A stretch of DNA of 64,000 nucleotides from Eriocheir sinensis (GCF_024679095.1 NC_066520.1:14712209-14776208), one strand, 5' to 3'. Shown: positions 24,149 through 37,270, numbered from the stretch's first letter. Notes: generated by a model not told the origin, from the sequence alone. A program made the numbers and translations.

Positions 24149-24151
<3 letters not shown>
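23286..24151. other. A/G-rich spacer
   Basis: Purine-rich, A-dominated DNA with an A-run near 24077-24096 and (GAT)n at 24125-24143. Minus frames (Phe/Ser/Leu) are composition artefacts. Confidence 0.8.

Positions 24152-24227
<76 letters not shown>
24152..24227. repeat. (AG)n microsatellite, 76 bp
   Basis: Uninterrupted AG dinucleotides. Confidence 0.97.
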
Positions 24228-24790
<563 letters not shown>

Positions 24791-25124
24791 TAGTGCGTGT
24801 GTGTGTTTGTTTCTTTGTCTATGTTTGTTGTTATTTTTTCTTCTTTTTCACTGACTTTTAAACTTATATCATGTCCATTATTTTACCCCGTTCATTTTCA
24901 GACCATTTTCGTCACTCCCTTCTGATTCTACTTCTTGTTTCGCATTCTTATTCTGCTGTTGTTCACTTATTTTCCTGCTCCTTCTATCTGCCTTTATTTT
25001 GGGTATGACAGTAGGGGGGAGGGGAAGGTCGCGCAGCCCCCCTCCATCCACTCATCAATGCCTAGCCCTCCCAATCCACTACTCTAGCTTCGTCGTGGTT
25101 CAAATGTCTGATATGTCTCCCTTC

Positions 25125-25278
25125 CACCTGAGCTCTGATTGCTACCTCACGTGCAGCATCGAGGGACTCCCAGGACTACACTATCACCTATAAAACAAAA
25201 TCACCTGAGCTCTGATTGCTACCTCACGTGCAACAACGAGGAACTGCCAGAACTCTACTATCACTTATAACTCAAAGT
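25125..25278. repeat. 77-bp tandem duplication
   Basis: CACCTGAGCTCTGATTGCTA starts at 25125 and 25202. The copies differ at scattered positions, so the duplication is not recent. Confidence 0.93.
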
Positions 25279-25345
25279 CCTCTTGAGACTGTCCACGCTG
25301 TTACATTCTTCTATCTTTCTCTCTACAGCATACAAGCACAGAAAC

Positions 25346-25347
<2 letters not shown>

Positions 25348-25418
<71 letters not shown>
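25348..25418. repeat. (CA)n microsatellite, 71 bp
   Basis: Uninterrupted CA dinucleotides. A (CAC)n run lies 110 bp to the right (about 25522-25545). Confidence 0.97.
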
Positions 25419-25419
<1 letters not shown>

Positions 25420-25729
25420 TTTATCTGCGGTCTTCTGCACTTCATAAATTTCATTCCTTCGGCGGAAAAGCTTAGTCTTCATCATACCACTTATATCCCC
25501 TCCTCCATCCACCCCATCACCACGACCACCACCACCACCACCACCCGGAGCGTATATTAGGCTCCCGACAAGAGAGAGGAGCAGCATGCCCAGCCTTACA
25601 AAGGAACACCGTAATTACACCCCATTGCATTAACGCGTCAGCACTCCTACAGGCATTTTACCGACTAGCCAGGCTGCAAAAAGGGGACCAGAAAGTACTG
25701 CACCTCTGATATCCATTTGAGTTTACTTG

Positions 25730-26400
25730 GTACAAAATAAGGCATGAAAAAAAGGAGCAAAGAAGAAATATAAGATGCAAAGGAGAATAGAATAAGAGAG
25801 AGAAATCAGTAGAAGGTAAATACAAAGGAAGGAGAAGAAAAAACACCAAGAAAAGAGAAGCAAAGAAGAAAAAGAAAAGGCAATTAAGCAAAGGAGATCA
25901 GAAAGGGAACTGGAAAACGCGAAAAACAAGGCAGGGAAAAGAATATCACATGAAGTAAAAGGAGTGAAGAAGAAAAAGAAGACGCAATAAGTGAAAGAAA
26001 AAAACAGAGACGGGACTGTGAAAGGCAAAAACACAAATTACGGAAGAGAAGGATCGAAGAATAAACATATGACGCAACAGACGAGAGAAAATAAAAAGAA
26101 AGGGAACTGAAAAAAGGCATAAAACAAAGTAAGGAAAAGAATCACATCGAGAAAAAAGGAGCAAAGAAGAAAAAGAAGACGCAATAGATGAGACAAAAAG
26201 AGAGAGAAATGAGAATGGCAAAAAACAGCAGAAGAAAGAAAACCACATTAAGGAAAAAGAAAGCAGAGAAACAGTCTAGGCAATAAAACAAAGAGAAATA
26301 AAAAGGAAAACTGCAAAAAACACAAAAATTAGTCAGAAAAAGAAAAACCCAAAACAGAAAATAAAAAAAACAAGACAATACACTCATAAAAACTTAAATT
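25730..26400. repeat. A-rich diverged tandem repeat, period about 197 bp
   Basis: GGAAAAGAAT..CACAT followed by GGAGYRAAGAAGAAAAAGAAGACGC occurs near 25936 and 26133, with an older copy near 25745. Minus frames are Phe/Ser/Leu-rich artefacts. Confidence 0.7.
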
Positions 26401-27090
26401 AAACACGAAGAAAAAAAAGAATCGAGAAAAACACATTCATAAAACCGAACCCAATGAACAATAGCCTCAAAAAAAAAAAGATGGCGATGACGAAATGATC
26501 ACAATGATGAATTAATGATAATGGATAATGATGACGGGAGTGACGACAGGCGCGAAGACTTAGATGATGATGATGATGATGATGATGATGTATATTTTCC
26601 GCATCATTACGAACATTATTACCCTTTCCGGCAATCAAGTCACCTAGAAGAAGGGAGAGGAGGGGGAGGAAGAGGAGAGGAGGAGGAGGAGGAGGAGGAG
26701 GAGAAGGAAGAAGAGGAGGAGGAGGAGGAGGAGGAGGAGGAGGAGAAGGAGGAGAAGGGAGGAAAGGGAGAAGAACAAGAAGAAGAAGTAAACGAAGAAA
26801 AAGAATGAAAAAGAACAAGAACAAGGACAAAGAAGAAGGAAAAGAAGATACGGATGATGAGGAGTAGGAGAAGAAAGACAAAGAAAAAAAAGAAAATGCG
26901 AAAAAAGGGAAAAAGATGATTAATGTGATGAATAAAGACAAGAAACAGAAGAGGAAGAAAAGAGAGAAGAGAAGAGAAAAAAGAGCAACAACAACAAGAA
27001 AGAAAAGAATAGAGAAAGATGTGGATGAGGAGGAGGAGGAGGAGGAGGGAAGAGGAGGATAATGATGACAAAGAAAAAAAGAGAAAATGG
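26401..27090. repeat. (GAT)n and (GGA)n purine-rich cluster
   Basis: (GAT)n at about 26560-26590 and (GAG/GGA)n at about 26665-26755 with interruptions; A/G-rich to 27090 with another GGA run near 27029-27050. No gene. Confidence 0.88.
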
Positions 27091-27269
27091 GGAAAAAAGA
27101 AAGAGATGATAAAGACAAGAAAAGAGAATTAATGAAACGAAAGAGAGAAAAACTTACCTTAATATTTGCCCTTCCCTACACTCTTCTCTTACCCTTTCTA
27201 TACCCTTTTCCCTCCATCTCTCTCCCATCCTCTCTTTCTTCTTTGTCCTCTCTCTCCCTCTCTTTCTCT

Positions 27270-27345
27270 CTCTCTTTACCTGGTCGGCGTCCTTCAGGTG
27301 AGGCGTTCAGGTGTGTCCGTACAGGTGAGCTAATTGAGGGCTACC
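27270..27345. promoter_or_regulatory. triple CAGGTG E-box cluster
   Basis: CAGGTG at 27295-27300, 27308-27313 and 27322-27327, spaced 13-14 bp, between pyrimidine repeats. CAGGTG is the core bound by Snail/Scratch/ZEB and some bHLH factors (established). Function here is inference. Confidence 0.3.
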
Positions 27346-27351
27346 TGGCTG

Positions 27352-27355
<4 letters not shown>

Positions 27356-27401
<46 letters not shown>
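27356..27401. repeat. (CT)n microsatellite
   Basis: About 46 bp of uninterrupted CT immediately 3' of the E-box cluster. Confidence 0.96.
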
Positions 27402-27403
<2 letters not shown>

Positions 27404-28452
27404 TTTCAACAATTCGCATTGAGAGAAAAAAATGAAAGGAAAAAAGAAAGGAAATTTAGCGAAAGAATGAAATGATATTCACTACAAAAATTCAACATAT
27501 AGGAGCCAAATAAATAAAAATAAAAAGTATAAGGAACATTAATAACACTGACTTGTAAGAATGAGAGAAAGAGCATATGAAGGAAGATGAGAAGGGAAAG
27601 GATGGAGAGGAAACAGTACAGGCAGGATAAACTAGAGTAAGGGAGGATAAATTGTAATAAGGGAGAGAAACTAAGGGAGGGGAATTAAAAGAGAGAAGTG
27701 GAGATACTGATGAGGTGTGAGTGAGAGGCGATGAGAGGTAATGGGCGAGATAAAAAGTGGGGGAGGAGGAGGAGGAGGAGGAAGGGTAGGTAATGGAGAA
27801 GGAATTTAAGATGAGGAGAGAAGTTGGAGGGAGAAGCAGAAAGGTGGGAAAAACGAAGGTAAGAAGGTACGAAGAAAGGAGAAGAGATACATAGAAGGAA
27901 AGAGAGGGAAGGAGAGGAAGTGGAGGTGTAAAGGAAAGCATGGAGGAATGGAGAGAAGTGTGGAGGAAAAGGACGAGAGAAAGGAAGAGTAGATGCAAAT
28001 AGGTGGGAGTATAATGGGAGATGAGGAGGAAGGGAGGGACTGAGGGAGGAGCAGAGATATGGAGGGAGGAGTATAGGTATGCAGGGAGAGATGGAGGAGT
28101 GCAGGGAGGGGTGGAGGAGTGCAGGGAGGGGCGGAGGAGTGGAGGAGGTGTGGAGGTTATCAGTGGGGGTCATCTCCTCTGACAGACAACACGTGGCACG
28201 CCTGACCCTGATATTGATAGCTTCCTTCAGATGAACTGGCGGGAGGAGGAGGAGGAGGAGGAGGAGGAGGAGGAGGAGTAAACATGGAAACGTCGAAAGA
28301 GAAGGCAGCTGAGAATCCTGTTGGCTCATAAAAAGACAACATGTGTTAGGGATTTAATCTATTTGTTGGTCACTACATCTGCCTTGACCTACAGAGCTAT
28401 TAATTACAGCACTTTATATACACACAGAAACACTGGTGATGAAGGGGAAAAG
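27402..28452. repeat. purine-rich DNA with 24-bp repeat and (GGA)n
   Basis: A/G-rich from 27540 to 28160. About three copies of a roughly 25-bp unit (GTGCAGGGAGGGG..GGAGGA) lie at 28080-28155 and (GGA)n at about 28240-28279. Bases 28280-28450 are ordinary. Confidence 0.8.
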
Positions 28453-28560
28453 AGAGACGAAGGGTTGTAGTGGTGAGGAAGGGAAGGAAAGGAGAGGGAG
28501 AGAAAGCGTTATAGTAAGAAATGTAGACGGTAGAAGTAAGTAGGGGAGGGTAAGTAAGTA
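28453..28560. repeat. interspersed repeat family D, copy 1
   Basis: Begins GAGACGAAGGGTTGT, includes GAGAGAAAGCGTT and GAAATGTAGA, ends GTAAGTAAG. The same sequence with few changes is at 31546-31662, 3.1 kb away, in the same orientation. Confidence 0.85.
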
Positions 28561-28685
28561 AGTAAGTAACGAACAAAGCAATTTCTAAGTAAGTTGATAG
28601 TTTTCGATTAACATTCTTAGCAGGGAGGTTATTGCGGTGACGAAAAAATCCTGCTGTTGCCTGTATCGTACTTCCTTGCTTGTAT

Positions 28686-28778
28686 CAGGAGCAGTAAGTA
28701 GCGGGCTTTTTTTTTTCATTATCGTTTTCTTTTTTTTTACGCCTTGGCATGTCTCCTCCGCTGTAAAAAAAAAAAAAA
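28686..28778 (+). mobile_element. A-tailed interspersed repeat, family C, copy 2
   Basis: GGAGCAGTAAGTAGCGGGC, T-runs, GCCTTGGCATGTCTCCTCC, GCTGT then A14. Longest A tail of the family in this window. Confidence 0.6.
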
Positions 28779-30910
28779 TCTTTAGACCAATATTCATAGT
28801 TATCATCGAGTTAGTTTGGAGCTCAAGAACCAGAGTAATTTACGTTATTGAACTTGTACGGCACTTGAAGACTCCTATCAAATACTCCTACAGTCATCTC
28901 TTTTCCAGTGCAATGGGGTTGAGTCGCTGGAGTCGTTTTTCGTGGCTGGGAGAAATGCTGAAGAATGAGGAGGGTGAGGACAAGGACATGAAGTAGTGAG
29001 GTTAGGTTTAGAAGAGTGCCGAGAACAAATAATAAAATGTAGAAAATAGAGAAAAGAAGGCCAAGAATTGTGGCTTTAGGGCGTGAAACATAACACCACG
29101 TAAAATTAATACAACGTAACTCCTCCTCCTCCTCCTCCTCCTCCTCCTCCACCCTCACCTGCCTGTCATCCTCCCTCCACCTGGCGTCTCGCACAACACA
29201 CGTTTCATTAATCAACACTCCACCGTCACAAATTTATAATCCGTGAGAAAATGCTGACTTTTTACTATATTTGCCGAATCGAGGAGGAGGAGGAGGAGAA
29301 GGAGAAGGAGGAGAAGGAAAAGGAGGAGGAGGAGGAGAAGGAATGTGAGGAGAGCAATTTCACTACTAAAATTATCTTGTGTCTTTCCTAGTTTTCTTTT
29401 TTTCTCTCTCCTTCCTTCGCCTTGTTTTGCTTTATAGTTGCAACGCCGCCTCCGAGAAGTGATCACTCTATTCTCTCATCACTTTCTTGTCAAATCCAGT
29501 TTCTCCAGACTCGAATAACTAGATTCTTTAACTAATTCAATCTCGTTTTATCACCTGACCCATAATCATCCCACCAGCCTCGCTTCCTCGTGCAATCTTC
29601 TCACCTCCATATTTATCTTCCTCGTTATCTTACTCTCCTTCCTTCATAATGTATTTAACTTCGAAGGGCAGACTTTAATTTCTCTTCAAGACTCCATTTA
29701 TCAATCAACTTTTTTTTTTAGAAGCTACGTATTTTCATGAGTCACACCTGATGCCCACTTTCTTACGTGTCCATTTTCTTATTAGGTTCACCACCTTTAT
29801 TTAATCAACTGTTTTCCCTGCATCAATATTCTCGCCGCCATTACCCCCTTCTCCTGCACCCCCATCCCTCTCTATCCTGCCCCCTCCCTCCCCCCATGCC
29901 CACCTCAGCGTCCTTTGATCCTCACGTCTGCATTTTTTGTTGGCTGACACAGAAATGACACATGAAGAAATCTATACCCTTTTTATATTCCTCAGTTTCT
30001 CCTTTCCTTCTCTCCTCCTTCTTCTTCCATTTAGCTCTCTGACTGCTCTTTATTTAAGGGGGGGTTGCCTTAAAATTAAAACGTATACATTTACTTATTC
30101 TTGAGATAAATAAAGTAAGAGTTAGGATTTTGTTTTAAGTTAGGGGATGTTAATAGAGAGAAGAACAGTAGTTTAGTGGAAGAGGTACAGGAAGAAAATG
30201 GGGTTAGGGTTGCCGGGGATGAGGTTTAAGGGAGGCTACTCTAAAATTAAGGGAAATGGGGTCAGGGTTGCTTTTATTACTATTTTTTCTATTAACTAAT
30301 CCTCTCTTCTGTTACTCTATATGACCCTTTCCTTTCTTCATCCTTTTTCCCTTTGCCTCAAGTCCTCCCTTTTCGATTTTCCCTCAGCTCCCTAATTTAT
30401 CTCTCCTACTTAACTATTGTTTCCCTAACTGCTCCTACATTCTCTCTCTCCCTAATCTTCCGTTTTCTTCATCCTATCTTATCTTCCTCCTTTCCTCTAT
30501 GTCTCTCTTTCTCTCCCTCTTTCATAACTTTTCTTCATTTCGTCTCTCCCTTTTCTGAGCAAGTATTTCTCTTTCCTCCGTTCTCCTACCTATCTCCCTT
30601 TCCTCTATCTTTCTACTTCGATAATTATTCTTCTCCTGTCTCCCTCTCATCCTTGTCCTATTCCTTTGCTTTCTCCCTAATCATTCCTTTTCTTTCTCTC
30701 CTTCCCTCATCCTCCAGCCTCCCACATCTCCCGTCACTCCCATTTCTTCATTCCTCTCACAGCGATGCTCACAACCTTTCAAATTCTCTCCCTTCGCTCC
30801 CTACCGTTCCTCCCATGGCTCCTTACCTTTCTTCCCTCCCCATCCTCCCTTCCCTCCCTACCTTTCCTCACCTCCCTCCCAACCTTTCCACCCTTCGGCT
30901 CGGCTTCTGA
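28779..30910. other. spacer with (CTC)n and (GGA)n, then pyrimidine-rich DNA
   Basis: (CTC)n at about 29119-29151 and (GGA)n/(GGAGAA)n at about 29283-29340. Bases 29400-30310 are AT-rich and non-repetitive; two GGGTTAGGGTTG/GGGTCAGGGTTG similarities lie at 30200 and 30258. Bases 30310-30900 are C/T-rich. No gene is supported. Confidence 0.7.
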
Positions 30911-31010
30911 ACTGAGGTAATTACAGGTGACTAAAGCGTGTTCACCTGGATGTGGTTGAAACGTAATTATTCAGGCGGTAATGGAACACCTGAGAACGAG
31001 CGAGCGAGCG

Positions 31011-31085
<75 letters not shown>
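30911..31085. repeat. E-box-bearing segment then (GAGC)n-(AG)n
   Basis: About 90 bases of ordinary DNA with CAGGTG near 30925 and CACCTG near 30944 and 30987 and two TAATTA/GTAATT cores. Then come four GAGC units (about 30996-31014) and (AG)n to 31085. Confidence 0.85.
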
Positions 31086-31089
<4 letters not shown>

Positions 31090-31545
31090 GGGGAGGGGGA
31101 GAGAGAGAGGAAATGAGTGTGAACATGTGTGCAAGCATGTGTCATTGAGGAGAGGGAGAGGGGGAGAGAGACGCAGAAGGAGGAGGAGGAAGAGGAGGAG
31201 GAGGGGGGAGAGAAGAGAGCGACGATGAAAAATGATGCAGAAAAGGACCCAGTGAAACAAAAGAAATGAGAGCAGGACGAGGAGGAGGAGGAGGAGGAGG
31301 AGGAGGAGGAGGAGTGGGTAGGAAGGGGCGCGACAATCCACACCTCGAAATCCCCGCCCTGACAACCTTCCCCGCAGTGCCGCCCTCTAATCACGCCGTC
31401 ACCTTCAGCGCGGCTTTGATGAATTGTTATCAGATCATTTATTATTGAGTAATGACCCGGTGATTAGCCCACGAGGGGACGGAGAGAGGGAGGGAGGGAG
31501 GGAAAGAAAAGGAGAGAGAGAGAGGAGGTGATGCAGGAAGAAAAG
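31086..31545. repeat. purine-rich DNA with (GGA)n arrays
   Basis: (GGA)n at about 31173-31205 and 31279-31313. A 130-base GC-rich ordinary segment lies at 31318-31445. No gene. Confidence 0.85.
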
Positions 31546-31662
31546 GAGACGAAGGGTTGTGATGGTGGTGGTGAGGGAGGGGAAGGGAAAGAGAGGGAGA
31601 GAAAGCGTTGTAGCAAGAAATGTAGAAGGTAGAAGTAAGTAGGTTAGGGTAAGTAAGGGTAA
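31546..31662. repeat. interspersed repeat family D, copy 2
   Basis: Match to 28453-28560, slightly longer because of extra GGT triplets. It leads directly into the 115-119-bp tandem repeat. Confidence 0.85.
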
Positions 31663-32045
31663 GGGGATAAGTAGAAGTATAAAGCGGTGTAGTAAGATGC
31701 AAAGAAAGTAGAAATGAGTAGGAGTTGGCAGGTAAGTAGGAGGGATTGTAGATGTAAATAGGTAAGAATAGGTAAGTCAGAAAGTAGGAATAAGTAGAAA
31801 GTGATATAGTAAGAAGTAAAGAAAGTAGAAATGAGTAGAAGTAGCCAGGTAAGTAGGAGGGATTGTAGATGTAAATAGGTAAGAATAGGTAAGTCAGAAA
31901 GTAGAAATAAGTAGAAAGTGATATAGTAAGAAGTAAAGAAAGTAGAAATGAGTAAGTAGCCAGGTAAGTAAGAGGGATAGAAGATGTAAATAGGTAAAAA
32001 CAGGTAAGTAAGAAAGTACAAGTAGAAAGTGATATAGTAAGAGGT
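31663..32045. repeat. tandem repeat, period 115-119 bp, 3+ copies
   Basis: GGTAAGTAGGAGGGATTGTA and the following GATGTAAATAGGTAAGAAT recur near 31730, 31849 and 31961. Units share AGTGATATAGTAAGAAGTAA. The family-D end (GTAAGTAGG) resembles the unit, so the array probably grew from that repeat. Confidence 0.88.
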
Positions 32046-32491
<446 letters not shown>

Positions 32492-32608
32492 ATAAAAACT
32501 AGACATAGGACACTCTAACGAGTGCAAACCGCCCGCTGCCAACACCACAAACAAAGCACAAACAAAAAATGAGCTTTCAAACCCAAAAACTCTGGTCGGA
32601 GTGCTCAA

Positions 32609-32870
32609 AATGTGAAAATATGCATTTTTGACCTCGGTGACCTTGCCCTTTGACCTTGAAAATCGGACTCGTCCGGTCCATTAGTAGTCCACCTATGAAG
32701 TTTCAACATCTTAGCTGTGAAAATATGCATTTTTGACTTCGGTGACCTTGACCTTGACCTCTGACCTTGAAAATCGAACTTGTCCTGTGTGGGGCCATTA
32801 GTAGTCCACCTATGAGGTTTCAACATCCTAGCTGTAATGGTTCAAAAGTTATCGCGTTACAGACAAAAAA
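32609..32870. mobile_element. dimeric interspersed repeat rich in TGACCTTGA
   Basis: Two tandem monomers of about 100 bp, each with GTGAAAATATGCATTTTTGA, GTGACCTTG motifs, AAAATCG, and CATTAGTAGTCCACCTATGA followed by GTTTCAACATC. The second adds AATGGTTCAAAAGTTATCGC. TGACCTTGA occurs at 32651, 32743, 32749 and 32762. The sequence style recalls widespread noncoding repeats of marine invertebrates (recollection, unchecked). No coding potential. Confidence 0.6.
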
Positions 32871-33289
32871 AATTTACGCAGCTGAAAACAATACCTTCCG
32901 CAAAATTCTTTTGCGGGCGGTAAAAAAAGTAGGAAGGGGTGAAGGAGGAGGTAGGAGTTAGGATTAGAAAGAAGAAGCATGAAGATTTAAGAGTAACTGC
33001 GGTTTGGAAGAACAACGAAAGGCAAAAAAAATAAAAGGTGGAGAAGAATACACTTCCTTGCTCGACAAAGACAAAGAAAGAAAACTGACATACTTAGAAA
33101 TCAAAAAGAGATATATATGAAGGGAAGACAAGAGAAGGCGTGACCAAAGTAATCTGGTTCATAAAGAAAAGATGAAAAATAGGAAAAAAGACATGTTGGC
33201 AAGCTCGTAAAACAAAAAAAAAAGAGAGACATCCTGCCAACTCATATATAGAAGGTCTTACCAAATTCCTTCCATTACGCGCACTCAAA
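32871..33289. other. A-rich spacer
   Basis: A/G-rich non-repetitive DNA; no gene recognised. Confidence 0.6.
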
Positions 33290-33440
33290 AAAATAAATAA
33301 ATAAATAAAGATAAAAAAAATAAAACAAATTAAAAAAATTAAAAAATGAATAAATAAATAAATAATAAAAAATAAATTAAATAAATAAATAAATAAATAT
33401 ATAAATAAAAAAAAATAAAAAAATAAATAAAAAAATATCC
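33290..33440. repeat. (AAAT)n-type A/T-rich repeat
   Basis: About 150 bp almost entirely A and T, built from AAAT/AATAA units with length variants. Confidence 0.93.
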
Positions 33441-33479
33441 CTAACTACATTTTAAGAGAGATAAAAAAACACAGCTTCC

Positions 33480-35930
33480 TCTTTACCTTCACACCAAAAG
33501 GCTATCGTCACAGGCAGAGGAAGTCCCCATCCATCACCTTCAGTAGCAGGGAAACACTTCGGAAACGTTATCTCAAGTACAGAAATTCGTCCGTGTATGT
33601 CCACGCCGCCTTAGGCAAGAGAACAGCGCATCGCATCTTCCTCATCAATACATCATCATATACAGTCACAACAACCCATCCCTTCCTCACCTTCACAAGC
33701 AGACAAACACGGCTCGAAAACGCAATCTTCCTCAAGCTCAAAAAACCGTTGCTAAGTTCATTCCACCTTAGACAACACATCGCGTTTTGCTCCTCAATAC
33801 CCTGTCATTACAATCACTACTATAACCATCCTTTCCTCACCTTCACGAGCAGACAAACACACCTCGAAAACACAATCTTCCTAGAGCACAAAAAACTGTT
33901 GCTAAGTTCATTCCACCTTAGACAACACATCGCATCCTGCTCCTCAATACCCTGTCATTACAATCACTACTATAACCATCCTTTCCTCACCTTCACGAAC
34001 AGACAAACACACCTCGAAAACACAATCTTCCTCGAGCACAAAAAACTGTTGCTAAGTTCATTCCACCTTAGACAACACATCGCATCCTGCTCCTCAATAC
34101 CCTGTCATTACAATCACTACTATAACCATCCTTTCCTCACCTTCACGAGCAGACAAACACACCTCGAAAACGCAATCTTCCTCGAGCACAAAAAACTGTT
34201 GCTAAGTTCATTCCACCTTAGACAACACATCCTGCTCCTCAATACCCTGTCATTACAATCACTACTAACCATCCTTTCCTCACCTTCAAAAGCAGACTAA
34301 CACACCTCGAAAACGCAAGCTTCCTCGAGCACAAAAAATCGTAGCTAAGTTCATTCCACCTTAGACAACATATCGCATCCTGCTCCTCAATACCCTGTCA
34401 TTACAATCACTACTATAACCATCCTTTCCTCACCTTCACGAACAGACAAACACACCTCGAAAACGCAAGCTTCCTCGAGCACAAAAAACTGTTGCTAAGT
34501 TCATTCCACCTTAGACAACACATCCTGCTCCTCAATACCCTGTCATTACAATCACTACTATAACCATCCTTTCCTCACCTTCACGAACAGACAAACACAC
34601 CTCGAAAACACAATCTTCCTCGAGCACAAAAAACTGTTGCTAAGTTCATTCCACCTTAGACAACACATCGCATCCTGCTCCTCAATACCCCGTCATTACA
34701 ATCACTACTATAACCATCCTTTCCTCACCTTCAAAAGCAGAAAAACACGCAATCTTCCTCGAGCACCGAAAACGTAGCTAAGTTCATGCCACATTAGACA
34801 ACACATCGCTTCTCCCTCAACTCCATAATACGCCATCATAACAATTAAGCACAAACAAGCATCCCTTCCTTACCTCCACAAGCAGAAAAATATACTTCCA
34901 AAACGCAATCTTCTTCGAACACAAAAAATGGTCCTTAACTCCTCGCCGCATTAGACAGCACATCGCATCCTGCTCCTCAATACCCCGTCATTACAATCAC
35001 TACTAACCATCCTTTCCTCACCTTCACAAGCAGAAAAACACGCCTCGAAAACGCAATCTTCCTCGAGCGCAGAAAAACGTAGCTAAGTTCATGCCAAATT
35101 AGACAACACATCGCCTCTCCCTCAACTCCTTAATACCCCGTCATTACAATCACTACTAACCATCCTTTTGTCACCTTCACAAGCAGCCAAACACACCTCG
35201 AAAATACAACCTTCCTCGAGCACAAAAAATCTTAGCTAAATTCATTCCACTTTAGACAACACATCGCGTTCTGCTCCTCGATAAAACATCATAACAATTA
35301 CTACAAACGATTCTTTCTCACCTTGAAAAGCGGAAAAACGCTCTTTGAAAACGTAATCTTCGAGTACAAAAATAAAAGCCCTGAAGTCCTTACCGCCTTA
35401 GACAACTCATCGCTTCCTGCTCCTTAATACACCATCATTACAAGAACTATCAACCATCCTTTCCTCACCCTCACAACACACTTCGAAAACGCAATCTTCT
35501 TCTCCTCCTTCTCCTCGCCGCCTTCGACAACACATCGCGTTTTGCTCTTTGATAAAACATCATTACAAACACTACAACCCATCCTTTCCTCACTTTCACA
35601 AACTGAAAAACACACCTCGAAAACCCAATCTTCCTCGAGCACACACAAAAAAAACGTACCCAAGTTCATGCCACTTGAGACAACACATTTTTCTCGCTTC
35701 TCAACTCCTCAATCCGCCGTCATTACAAGCACTACTATCCTTTCACCACCCTCAGAAGCAGGAGAACACACGGCGCTCCGCTTATCAATACACTGTCATT
35801 ACGAGAACACCAAGGACCTCTTTCTCATCTTTTAAACACGACTTCTTGGTCACCGAAGCGTCATCAACGGCAGCAGCAGCGCGAGGACGGACAATCATCC
35901 CTTCCTCCCCTTAAACAGGAGGAAAAGTAC
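33480..35930. repeat. satellite array, period about 150 bp, about 15 copies
   Basis: The landmark GACAACACAT ends at 33780, 33930, 34080 and 34230 (exactly 150 apart), then near 34373, 34523, 34668, 34806, 34963, 35111, 35264, 35410, 35535 and 35688 (125-157). Units share GCTAAGTTCATTCCACCTTA, CATTACAATCACTAC, CCTTTCCTCACCTTCA and CTCGAAAACGCAATCTTCCT. Left units are nearly identical, right units diverged. Because 150 is divisible by three, a plus frame stays open over several units (33593-34300); it is not a gene. The edges decay gradually. Confidence 0.95.
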
Positions 35931-37270
35931 AACATCCTCCAGCATGTAAAAACGGATATAATATTGTATAGAGAGACTCGCCAAAACGAGAGATTATCCA
36001 ATTCCAGCGTCCCCCGGCAAGGAAAGAAGAAGAAAAATACCACAGGAAGTAATATTATAAAGGCGAGGAGCAAAAACGAGAGGTTGCCCGCCATTAAGCG
36101 ACAAAAAAATCTCACGCAATTTCATTTAATATAACACTACACGATACTCTTAAGCGGTTGTAATGACTGACGTGTGTATATTTTTCCTAATAAATGTTAA
36201 GAAACGACTTCCACTCCAGTTCAAACAGCCGGAAAAAGAGCAAGAAACAATACAAAGATAAGGTCCGGAGCCAGAGAGATTGCGAACTTTGATGGTAATA
36301 CAGTAAAACATTTTTTTTTTGGGGTGGCTACAATTTTGGGGTATTTATCTTATTGGTCCCTAAACAAAAGAATGCTGGAACTACGTGCGACTCCCTATTG
36401 TTTCGAGTGCTGGTAACAATGAACGCGCACTTTCCTATCCACCGTTAGACAAACACGTGACTTCGTATCGTTGTAAAGGTGGTTACAGTTAAAACTACGC
36501 TTTTTTTTCAGATAGCTTCAGAAAAAAACGAATTTAGCAGTCACGTATGAACTCCCATTGTTGTGCTTTGTTTTTCTCCGCCTTTCTAACGGGCTGACGA
36601 GACCATGGAGCGTCGATCGGTCACGCTCCTCAAGCCTTCACTCGCCTCCGTCGGCAGCGGACGTCATAATGAAAGCCTTTTAGCCATTGCTGCCAATTTC
36701 TATTGGACGTAATCATATGCATCAGTGGTAATACGTGTAAATACCCTCTTGCCTCAGAAATATGTGCGCTACAATAAAAAGGCTCCACGCTATATCCTTC
36801 CTTTATCAGCCAGAAAACAAGGTTATGTCTAGATTGCCCGCCGCGACCACTGCTCTGCCGTAACGCCGAATAAGGACGCGTAACCGTTTCCTCCTTGCAG
36901 ACATAAAGTGGGAGAAGCACTTCATCTTCTGATATAAATAAAGTTAAGTTAGTTAAGTGGTCCCTCGTTTGCATACGAATGATAAAATAAAAATATATAA
37001 CGTCTTCATAGAGTTATCATACCAGGATGCGATTGTAATATCCTCTCTGAATAAATGAATAAGTAAGTGAAGACGCACGCAGATATGAGATTCTTTCATG
37101 GAGTAAGACCACTAAAGGTCCTCGCCATGCATTACCTTTGAGAAAAGAATACAATATAAAACATAAAAGAGAACAAACACCTTTTACTTTCATGGACGTG
37201 TGATCAAAGATGGCAAAGATCCTTAATGGTCACCAGCTAACAAGAAAACAAAACACTTCAAACTGTCTTT
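35931..37270. other. non-repetitive spacer between satellites
   Basis: About 1.3 kb of AT-rich DNA with no SSR longer than about 10 bases. A minus frame at 36630-36974 (114 codons, balanced composition) has no recognisable domain. I do not call it a gene. Confidence 0.5.

Noticed and set aside
30200..30270. GGGTTAGGG-like sequence considered as telomeric
   Set aside because: Only two imperfect occurrences; no tandem TTAGG or TTAGGG array.
33593..34300. 235-codon plus frame with a repeated 50-residue unit
   Set aside because: The satellite period of 150 bp is divisible by three, so a frame stays open by chance. It breaks as soon as the period changes.
36630..36974. 114-codon minus frame in unique DNA
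   Set aside because: Balanced composition but no recognisable domain, no splice context and a length expected by chance.
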